Of a stretch of DNA of 64,000 nt, positions 8,346 through 15,037 are shown one piece after another. The stretch's first letter is position 1. Each line of letters begins with the position of its first letter. Below the pieces are notes generated by a model, which was not told the origin of the DNA, ran no database searches, and saw nothing but the letters and a program-made list of their open reading frames with translations. A program made the translations under genes and the position numbers. This DNA is from Chitinophaga pinensis (GTDB lineage: Bacteria > Bacteroidota > Bacteroidia > Chitinophagales > Chitinophagaceae), in contig NZ_VOHS01000026.1 in the NCBI RefSeq assembly GCF_007896845.1, positions 1 to 64,000 of the forward strand, written 5' to 3'.

Positions 8346-10634
8346 ATGCGAAAGACACTGATGATCTTAATGTGCCTGCTGCTTTCTTATATGGTGCAGG
8401 CACAGGATGAATATACGAAGGCTATACCGCAACTTTTACAGCAACTGAAAAAAGCAAGGGCAGATACGGGCAGTGTAAGTCTGCTGTTGAAAATAGCGCA
8501 CTTTTATGTCTTTAAACCCGGCGAACAGGTAAAGGATCTGGACTCTGCTGTACTAATGGCCCGTCAGGCAGAAGCTTTAAGCGGGCGGCTGCATTATCCA
8601 AGAGGAACGGGACTGAGTTATCTTGTCATTTCACAGGCGTGGCGGGAGAAGGGAGATACGGCAAGGGGACGGCCTTTTGCTGATATGTCGATTGTAACAT
8701 TGAGTCGCTACGGTTCAAAACTGGAACAGGGAAATGCATGGAAAGAACGTTCTATGTACCCTGGCCATGTTGTTATTGACGAGCGTAGTCAGAAGATTTA
8801 TTATGAGGAAAAGGCCGTTCAGCTTTATAAAGAATCCGGAGATAGTCTGACGTATGCAAAAGAGCTGGTCTTTCTTTCAGAGATCACAGATAGTGGTGAG
8901 GACCTTGAGATGGCATTGGAGGCGCTGCGGATATTTAGAAATATCGGTTATAAAGATCTGCAGGGTGTACTTTATCTGATCGGTAGTCAGTATTCGGTCA
9001 GGAATAACCCGATCGAAGCGATCCGGTATTGTGAGATGGCTGTTGCTGTGGCAGAAGAAAGAGATAGTACGATGCAGTTATGTACTGTGTACAACAGGAT
9101 GGGGCTTGCTTATTATGAGATAGGGGAGCGGGAGAAGGCAAAGGAGTTTTTTCTTAAAGCGCTTGGTGTTGCGGAAAGGCACAGGGACATGGATGCGATA
9201 TGGACATTGGTGCCGAATGTAACTTCAGAGATTACTGACAAAAATGAGCGCGTACAATATCTGACGACTATGTTAAAGAAGTTTCCGTTGCCGGCGGATG
9301 ATTTCGAAACAAGAGTACGGATGAACAGTATATATGTCCATACTTACACAGAACTGGGGAGGACAACGCTGGCTAAATTTTATCTGAATGAATCGTTATC
9401 TATTATAGATAATCTAAGACTTACCTCATGGTATAGGATGCCTTTCTATCGTTCTGCTATTGTTTATTATATGCACATGCATGAGTATGATGCTGCTGCA
9501 AAATTGCTGAAGCTATATGAGGAGCAGGTATATCGGAGAGCCCGTACAGATCTGCTGGCGGAGAACCATCTGACATGGTCAGGAATAGATTCTGCGAGAG
9601 GGGATTTTGCAGCTGCGTTTGCGCATTACAAGGCCTACAAAACGTTGGAGGATTCTATTACGCTTGCCACGAAGACAAGAGAATTTGCGCGGGTGCAGGT
9701 GGAGTTTGAAACAATCAGAAAAGCAAAGGATCTGAAGTTGCGCGAACGTGATATTACGTTGTTACATCAGCAGGCGCAATTGCAGAAGGAGGAACTGAAA
9801 AGGGTGACGATTGTGCGTAATATGATCATTGTGGGAGCTGTTTTACTGCTTTTATTGTTGATATTGGGTTACAACAGGTATCGGCTGAAACAGCATACCA
9901 ACCGGGAGTTACAATCTAAGCAACATCAGATCAACCGGCAAAATATTTCTCTCAAAAAATTGATCCGGGAGAAGGACTGGCTGGTGAAGGAGATTCATCA
10001 CCGGGTAAAGAATAATTTGCAGATCGTTGTGAGTTTGCTGAATACGCAGGCAGCACATATGGAAGAAGGTTCGGCATTGGCGGCTATCCGCGACAGCCGT
10101 TTGCGCATGCAGGCGATTGCCTTATTGCACCAGAAGTTGTATCAGGTGGAGAATGCGGGTCTGATAGATGTGTCGTGTTATATTAATGAGTTGGTGGGCA
10201 ATCTTCGTCTGGGATGTGATTGTGTGGATGATATCCGTTTTCATGTGGAGATAGCGCCGGTATTACTGGATGTATCGCAGGCGACACCTGTGGGCCTGTT
10301 GCTGAATGAAGCCATTACAAATGCGATCAAGTATGCATTTCAGGGCAGGGGAAAGGGGAATATCAGTGTATTGTTTAAGCAGTTGCCTGAGAGGATGTAT
10401 CTGTTGAGCGTAGCAGATGACGGCGTTGGCTTACCCGCTGATTTCAAGACACAGCGTAAGCGGGGCACTTTTGGTATGAGTCTGATCGATACGCTGACAC
10501 AGCAGCTGGACGGTACACTGGAGCTGGTGAATAATGCCGGATTGACGTTAAATATCACATTCAGGGAGCAGTGGGAGGAACATTCTGTTTTGTATAATGA
10601 GGACGAAGATTTAGTGCCGGGTGAGTATGTTTAA
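8346..10634 (+). CDS. TPR-containing sensor histidine kinase, HisKA_2 type
   Basis: I place the start at 8346 because it gives a clear signal peptide (MRKTLMILMCLLLSYMVQAQ). The open frame continues upstream to 8250 without one. The periplasmic part, about residues 20-480, is a chain of helical TPR-like repeats (for example CTVYNRMGLAYYEIGEREKA). One membrane segment follows at about 492-514, then a short linker and the kinase core. The phosphorylated His lies in K-E-I-H-H-R-V-K-N-N-L-Q (His about 551), the HisKA_2 signature. The ATP-binding part has N-E-A-I-T-N-A-I-K-Y-A-F, D-D-G-V-G-L-P and a G-x-F-G-M-S-L motif. No receiver-domain gene lies next to it, so its partner is unknown. The signal sensed is also unknown. 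Confidence 0.9.
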   Translation: MRKTLMILMCLLLSYMVQAQDEYTKAIPQLLQQLKKARADTGSVSLLLKIAHFYVFKPGEQVKDLDSAVLMARQAEALSGRLHYPRGTGLSYLVISQAWREKGDTARGRPFADMSIVTLSRYGSKLEQGNAWKERSMYPGHVVIDERSQKIYYEEKAVQLYKESGDSLTYAKELVFLSEITDSGEDLEMALEALRIFRNIGYKDLQGVLYLIGSQYSVRNNPIEAIRYCEMAVAVAEERDSTMQLCTVYNRMGLAYYEIGEREKAKEFFLKALGVAERHRDMDAIWTLVPNVTSEITDKNERVQYLTTMLKKFPLPADDFETRVRMNSIYVHTYTELGRTTLAKFYLNESLSIIDNLRLTSWYRMPFYRSAIVYYMHMHEYDAAAKLLKLYEEQVYRRARTDLLAENHLTWSGIDSARGDFAAAFAHYKAYKTLEDSITLATKTREFARVQVEFETIRKAKDLKLRERDITLLHQQAQLQKEELKRVTIVRNMIIVGAVLLLLLLILGYNRYRLKQHTNRELQSKQHQINRQNISLKKLIREKDWLVKEIHHRVKNNLQIVVSLLNTQAAHMEEGSALAAIRDSRLRMQAIALLHQKLYQVENAGLIDVSCYINELVGNLRLGCDCVDDIRFHVEIAPVLLDVSQATPVGLLLNEAITNAIKYAFQGRGKGNISVLFKQLPERMYLLSVADDGVGLPADFKTQRKRGTFGMSLIDTLTQQLDGTLELVNNAGLTLNITFREQWEEHSVLYNEDEDLVPGEYV

Positions 10635-10637
10635 CAT

Positions 10638-10645
10638 TACATTTG
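10638..10645 (+). promoter_or_regulatory. -7 element of a Bacteroidota-type promoter before the GH19 gene
   Basis: TACATTTG matches TAnnTTTG and lies 22 bases before the GH19 start codon. It suggests that this gene has its own promoter after the kinase gene. I see no good TTTG at -33. Confidence 0.4.
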
Positions 10646-10667
10646 TAGTGTTAATCTCAGTATCCCC

Positions 10668-11336
10668 ATGAATATTACCAGCGAACAATTAAAGGCTGTT
10701 ATGCCTGCGGCTACGCCCGCCAATATCCAGCAATACCTGCCCTATTTGAATCAGGAAATGCCTGTATATCACATCAATACACCTGCAAGAGGCTGTGCAT
10801 TTCTGGCACATCTGGCCCATGAGAGTGGTCAGTTCAGCGTTGTGACTGAAAATCTGAATTACAAGGCCGAAAGACTTGTCAAGGTATTCCCTAAATACTT
10901 TCCTGATCTGGCAGCGACACAGGCGTATGCCGGTAAGCCGGAGAAGATTGCGAATAAGGTCTATGCCAGCCGCTTAGGGAATGGTCCCGAAGAAAGCGGA
11001 GATGGCTGGCGCTTTCGTGGCAGGGGACTGATACAGTTGACCGGCAGGAAGACTTATGGCGACTGTAGTAAGGCGCTGACCGGCGACAAAAAGACTTTTC
11101 AGGACAGTGCAGATCTGCTGGTGACCCCTCAGTATGCAGTTGCGTCTGCCTGTTGGTTCTGGACGGTTTACAAGGGCTTAAATGACGTTGCTGACCAGTC
11201 TGATAACTGGACGACCACCTTTAAGGGAAAGGTGTATAATAAATTCCAGTGGCTGACGATCAAAATCAATGGTGGCCTGAACGGTTATGACGACCGGCTG
11301 GAGTTTTGGGAGCGGGCGAAGGCCGCTATCCGGTAA
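10668..11336 (+). CDS. GH19 family chitinase/lysozyme-like enzyme
   Basis: The 222-residue protein is a compact GH19 catalytic domain, the type seen in phage endolysins and small bacterial GH19 enzymes. The two catalytic acids fit E52 (in A-H-E-S-G-Q-F) and E61 (in T-E-N-L-N-Y). R-F-R-G-R-G-L-I-Q-L-T-G-R is the family's conserved loop, and I-N-G-G-L-N-G is near the C-terminus. It would cleave beta-1,4 bonds in chitin or peptidoglycan. There is no signal peptide and no binding domain, which is more like an endolysin than a secreted chitinase. No holin or phage genes are adjacent, so how it leaves the cell is unclear. Confidence 0.9.
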   Translation: MNITSEQLKAVMPAATPANIQQYLPYLNQEMPVYHINTPARGCAFLAHLAHESGQFSVVTENLNYKAERLVKVFPKYFPDLAATQAYAGKPEKIANKVYASRLGNGPEESGDGWRFRGRGLIQLTGRKTYGDCSKALTGDKKTFQDSADLLVTPQYAVASACWFWTVYKGLNDVADQSDNWTTTFKGKVYNKFQWLTIKINGGLNGYDDRLEFWERAKAAIR

Positions 11337-11368
11337 AACGGCACTTTACAATTTGATTACAGAGCAGA

Positions 11369-11399
11369 TTGGGGTGGAATCCCAAAAAGTGTATATTTG
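11369..11399 (+). promoter_or_regulatory. Bacteroidota-type promoter for the 401-residue protein gene
   Basis: TTG (11369-11371) is followed after 20 bases by TATATTTG (11392-11399), a full TAnnTTTG match. Transcription would begin near 11406 and give a leader of about 180 bases before 11589. That leader contains a small open frame at 11461-11571. Confidence 0.5.
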
Positions 11400-11460
11400 C
11401 ATTCTTCCCATTAGAATCGCTATACTACTCCCATTGAATAACTTATTGTAAAACAAGCAA

Positions 11461-11571
11461 TTGTGTTCGCTACTGCAGCGTCTGCACTGCCTTAGGTATT
11501 GCTATGACCCTGATCTGGAAACGGACGGTGCGGTCTTTTGTCCGAAAGGGCTGGAAGGCATTATAAGTTAA
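11461..11571 (+). CDS. possible small leader ORF, Cys-containing, 36 residues
   Basis: A TTG-started frame encodes 36 residues, including L-H-C-L-R-Y-C-Y-D-P-D-L-E-T-D-G-A-V-F-C-P-K-G, and stops 17 bases before the next gene. Three Cys in a short span could suggest a metal knuckle. There is no ATG and I know no homologue. It may be chance. Confidence 0.2.
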   Translation: MCSLLQRLHCLRYCYDPDLETDGAVFCPKGLEGIIS

Positions 11572-11588
11572 TTTAATCAGATAAACAT

Positions 11589-12794
11589 ATGGATAAGCTT
11601 AAACTGAAATTACAGGAATATTATCAGCGCTGCCAACGGCAGGAAACGCGTAGTAAAACCAGCCGTGAACAGGCGGGTGGTGCAAGTGTGCTGGATATGG
11701 AGAATGATATTCTGCTGCAGTTCGGCTTGCCTGCTTCCAAGCGTTTTGTGCAGATATTGCATGACTTCGTCAGCCAGCGTGAAGTGAATGATCATTTACT
11801 TGATTATGTGAGTAAGAAATTGCGGACAGCGGCACGTAAGTATCTGCTGGCGCCCGTAATTTCTGATCTGGAACAGCTGGATCAGGCAAAGGAGCAGAAG
11901 AAATCACCATATGATCTGTTGCCTGAGCTGGGTTATCCGGTCAATGATTATGCTGTATTCCTGATAGGAGAGTTGTTATATCGCAGGAATATCATTGCTG
12001 CTGATGTGCTTGAGGAACTGAAGAAAGTGCAATATGCAGATGTCTGGGACGATGTGCTGTTACTCGGAAAGATCGCGAACTATAATACGCATGAACTGTA
12101 TCACCGTATGAAGGATCATGAGCTCCGTTTTGTAGATGATTACGCGCAGCAGTCACTGAAACAGCAAAATGCGAAGGCGGCCGGGAAAAAAGCCCTGCCA
12201 GCTTCTGAAGGGTATACGCCTAATCTGCGTATGGTCAGCAAACTGCAGGTTGAGGATATCCTGTTTGATGAGCAGCAGATGCCAAGTATTATTGGCAAGC
12301 TGAAGTCGGGCAGCCGTTATATCCGGGTGACGATGGTGATGGAGTTTTCTCAACTGAATCAGGTGTTACAATCGAGTGCGGAACTGGGTGCAGAGATCAG
12401 TGCTTTCATCAAAAAGAAACTGTCTGGTTCGCAGAAAGAAAAGCCTATTGCAATAGATGTAAGGGCAGAATTTGGTCAGGTGTTACAGCTGGATGATTGT
12501 CATCTGGAGGTGTATAAACCACAGCATCAGTCCAGAGGGAAATGGGTGGAGACGAAGGACAACTTGTACTTTGTTGATAAGATCCTTTCCAGAAAGGAGT
12601 ATGATAAGAAGAGTAAGGAAGCGGAGATCAGAGGAAAGATCGAAGAGTGTCTTGAATTGATCGGCGGTTCTTATGGTTATTATCAGCGGATGCGTAAGCT
12701 GGGTATTACAGATGAAGAGGCGAAGTTGCGGGCTGGTTTGCAGGATGAGTTGTTGTTTAAACTGTCTACTTTTCTGCATAAGCTGAGAGATTAG
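11589..12794 (+). CDS. protein of unknown function, 401 residues
   Basis: I do not recognise this protein. It has no signal peptide or membrane segment and is rich in charged and Gln residues (N-terminus KLKLQEYYQRCQRQETRSKT). It looks mostly helical up to about residue 190, then more mixed. Towards the C-terminus E-C-L-E-L-I-G-G-S-Y-G-Y-Y-Q-R-M-R-K-L-G may be a small conserved unit. It is preceded by its own promoter. It is followed by about 700 bases of repeat-rich non-coding DNA before the first terminator, so its mRNA may have a very long 3' end. Confidence 0.75.
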   Translation: MDKLKLKLQEYYQRCQRQETRSKTSREQAGGASVLDMENDILLQFGLPASKRFVQILHDFVSQREVNDHLLDYVSKKLRTAARKYLLAPVISDLEQLDQAKEQKKSPYDLLPELGYPVNDYAVFLIGELLYRRNIIAADVLEELKKVQYADVWDDVLLLGKIANYNTHELYHRMKDHELRFVDDYAQQSLKQQNAKAAGKKALPASEGYTPNLRMVSKLQVEDILFDEQQMPSIIGKLKSGSRYIRVTMVMEFSQLNQVLQSSAELGAEISAFIKKKLSGSQKEKPIAIDVRAEFGQVLQLDDCHLEVYKPQHQSRGKWVETKDNLYFVDKILSRKEYDKKSKEAEIRGKIEECLELIGGSYGYYQRMRKLGITDEEAKLRAGLQDELLFKLSTFLHKLRD

Positions 12795-12796
12795 CA

Positions 12797-13220
12797 GGAG
12801 AGGGAGTTAGTGTAAGCTTGTTTTTGGGGGGAAAGAGAAAGAGAACAGTAAGTATAGTGTATAGTAGAAGATCCGTTTAGGCGGATATTGGGAGGTCTGT
12901 CGGAGAGAAAGGGAGAGGGAATTAGTGTGAGCTTGTTTTTGGAGGGTGTGTGAAAGAGAAAGGAGCGGATAAGAGAACAGTAAGTATCGTGTATAGTACA
13001 AGATCCGTTTAGGCGGATATCAGGAGGCTTTTCGGAGAGAAAGGGAGAGGGAGTTAGTGTGAGCTTGTTTTCGCGGATGTGTGAAAGAGAAAGGAGCAGA
13101 TAAGAGAACAGTAAGTATGGTGTATAGTAAAAGATCTGTCTAGGTGGATATCAGGAGGCTTTTCGGAAAGAAAGGGAGAGGGAGTTACTGTAAGCTTGTT
13201 TTTGGGGAATGTGTGTAGGA
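12797..13220 (+). repeat. non-coding tandem repeat, units of 115-132 bases, about 3.4 copies
   Basis: Units begin with GGAGAGGGAGTTAGTGT or close variants at 12797, 12912, 13044 and 13175, giving lengths of 115, 132 and 131 and then a partial copy. Each full unit carries GAACAGTAAGTAT-N-GTGTATAGTA followed by a small hairpin: ATCCG-TTTAGG-CGGAT at 12871-12886 and 13003-13018, and ATCTG-TCTAGG-TGGAT at 13134-13149. The third copy has changed one base in each arm, C to T both times, and both changes keep G-U pairing. The plus strand is strongly purine-rich. Open frames on the minus strand here are low-complexity shadows. Confidence 0.85.
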
Positions 13221-13789
13221 AAAAAGATGCGGGAGACGATAAAAAAGGAACTGCAAGGAAGGAAATGTACGTGTTGGCGGGATGGGTGTGAGAGATGATA
13301 GAAAGCAGGAGAAAGGCACATATATTATTAAACAAGAGATCCGCGCTGATGCGGATGAACTGTCCGGTTATTTTCTGCTTATGAGTGCCAGCGAAACAGT
13401 GTAAGAGACGATGAGAAAGGACAGTGAGTCGGGAGCAGATAATTATTATTAAAAGCAATAACTGTTACATCGTTTGCTACATGTTTAGACAGCAAAAAGG
13501 TCTCGTGAAAACGAGACCTTTTTCGTTAGTTGGTTTTTGATTTGATTGACCACAGTGTGTATGCTGGTGGCCATGTAAAGTATATTAGTCTACAATATCC
13601 CCCTCTAATAGTTTGCAGGACATGTATATGTAATCTCTTTTTTGGAACCCCTTACCATCCAAGCTCCCATACCTGTGTATGAGAACCTGGTAGTAAAGGA
13701 CAACGTGCTTTTGCTTTTATCGATACAAACATACCTCGAAAAAAAAACTGAACTGTTAATTTCAGGTTAATCGGTTGGTTAACCTCATG
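13221..13789. other. non-coding stretch after the tandem repeat
   Basis: No gene is seen. The purine bias continues to about 13450. A diverged relative of the repeat hairpin, ATCCGC-GCTGAT-GCGGAT, sits at 13339-13356. A terminator follows at 13494-13523. Beyond it, 13646-13700 can fold into an imperfect hairpin of unknown meaning. Confidence 0.55.
13494..13523. terminator. strong bidirectional intrinsic terminator
   Basis: AAAAAGGTCTCGT, GAAA, ACGAGACCTTTTT: 13-base perfect arms around a GAAA tetraloop, with A and T runs on both sides. On the plus strand it is the first good terminator after the 401-residue gene and the repeat block. Confidence 0.88.
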
Positions 13790-14959
13790 TTAACGATCTG
13801 AGGCCTTTTCTGATATGCTGGATTGATAGATACTTTTTACCATTTCCCGGTAGGGGGCATACATGTGGTGAATGAAAATGTTCTTTCCATCGAAGACGTG
13901 TTTGCTGTCATATGCCGCGTCGGGATACAGGATGATGGGGGTACCCGCGGGGCTGTAGTTATGACTTTCTGTAAAGGGAGGAGGTACATAACCGGGCACC
14001 GATTTCTTTACCAGACGGGCCAGTCTTTTACCCAACATTTTCTGCATACGGCGGCTGGCTCTTTTGGTGCTACGATCCAGCTTATTGTACATAGACCCTA
14101 TGACCAGCCGGACGAAAATGTTTTGCTTTTTGAGTGCGCCTTTTACGTTCATGAAAGGGTTAGGTGTATTGAAATCGCGGGTGGTCTGAATAGAAAAGGG
14201 TGTCTCTGGTACCCAGTCTCTTACATTTACGATACGGAAGCCCCAGCCATTACCGGTGATGAAATCGAAGTCGTAGGCGTAATAGAGGTTGCCCGGTTTA
14301 GGAGCTGCGCTGCAATAGGTTTTGTAGGTAATATTCTTTGGAAAACCGGGTTCTTCGAGATATTGCAGGTAAGAACGGAGGAGGAAGCTGATAGCGCCTC
14401 CCTGACTGTGTCCTGAGATGAGAAAGTCACGGATGCCCTGCTGATAGCAAGTCTTGATATGTGCCACGATATCCGGGGCCATACTGGCTAATGCAAGCGT
14501 CCAGCCGGCATGTACGTAGGCTCTTTCATCCTTCGCCAGTTTATATTTAAAATTGGTGCTGTCATTGAGCTGTAATTGCCCGGTAGCGGGTATCATCCCA
14601 GCAAAGAAGTTTTCCATCCATGATTCTTTGTTCCCGACGGTACCTCTGATGATGATGACAGCTGTTTTATCGTCACGGATCCAGAGGTCCCAGCGATTGT
14701 ATAGACCGGTCTCCGGAGAGCGGTATACCAATTGTGCGTTTTCGGGGATGGAGATCTGTTTATTGGTCCACGGGGTATCTGCTGTCAGAAAGTCCATACT
14801 GAGCATATCGAGGTACTCCCGGGCATCAAATCCGGGTTTGAGTTGTTGGGCGGAGGCAGTTTGGGACAGCAGTATCGTCAGGCAGCCTGTAATGACTAAT
14901 AAAAGTAGACAATGGAGGGCCTGCCAGCCTTTTGGGTGAATGTTAACACGATTATTCAT
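13790..14959 (-). CDS. exported class 3 lipase family protein
   Basis: The 389-residue protein has a long signal peptide ending near residue 38 (T-A-S-A-Q). It is an alpha/beta hydrolase of the lipase class 3 type. The nucleophile elbow G-H-S-Q-G-G puts the catalytic Ser at 185. I-I-I-R-G-T-V-G-N near 102-110 fits the oxyanion strand. V-R-D-W-V-P-E-T-P offers the Asp, and the C-terminal H-H-M-Y the His. It would hydrolyse triacylglycerols or other esters outside the cytoplasm. A basic insertion (about 290-320, R and K rich) separates the Asp and His regions. It stands alone. Confidence 0.88.
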   Translation of the reverse strand: MNNRVNIHPKGWQALHCLLLLVITGCLTILLSQTASAQQLKPGFDAREYLDMLSMDFLTADTPWTNKQISIPENAQLVYRSPETGLYNRWDLWIRDDKTAVIIIRGTVGNKESWMENFFAGMIPATGQLQLNDSTNFKYKLAKDERAYVHAGWTLALASMAPDIVAHIKTCYQQGIRDFLISGHSQGGAISFLLRSYLQYLEEPGFPKNITYKTYCSAAPKPGNLYYAYDFDFITGNGWGFRIVNVRDWVPETPFSIQTTRDFNTPNPFMNVKGALKKQNIFVRLVIGSMYNKLDRSTKRASRRMQKMLGKRLARLVKKSVPGYVPPPFTESHNYSPAGTPIILYPDAAYDSKHVFDGKNIFIHHMYAPYREMVKSIYQSSISEKASDR

Positions 14960-14981
14960 ATTCCTGGCATATTGTATAAAT

Positions 14982-15019
14982 AAAAATAGTCCATAGTGAT
15001 GAACTATGGACTATTTTTT
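14982..15019 (-). terminator. terminator after the MG2/TonB-plug gene
   Basis: A 16-base perfect stem (AAAAATAGTCCATAGT and its complement) with a five-base loop is followed on the minus strand by a T-rich run. It lies 18 bases past the stop at 15038. Confidence 0.85.
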
Positions 15020-15037
15020 TGTCAGCCAGTATATAGC

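Noticed and set aside
90-11336. Prophage remnant linking the tail collar protein and GH19 enzyme
   Set aside because: They are 10 kb apart with ordinary bacterial genes between them and no integrase, capsid, terminase or tail genes. Collar-domain proteins are common outside phages.
13020-13035. AGGAGG in the tandem repeats as ribosome binding sites
   Set aside because: No start codon follows at a suitable distance, and genes of this phylum seldom depend on Shine-Dalgarno sequences.
12807-13458. Minus-strand open frames across the tandem repeat (64 and 134 codons)
   Set aside because: They follow the purine bias and repeat period, are made of low-complexity Leu/Ser/Phe text, and have no recognisable fold or start context.
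13646-13700. Possible small RNA hairpin downstream of the lipase gene
   Set aside because: The stem is imperfect, has no T run on either strand and no recognisable promoter; nothing beyond chance folding can be claimed.
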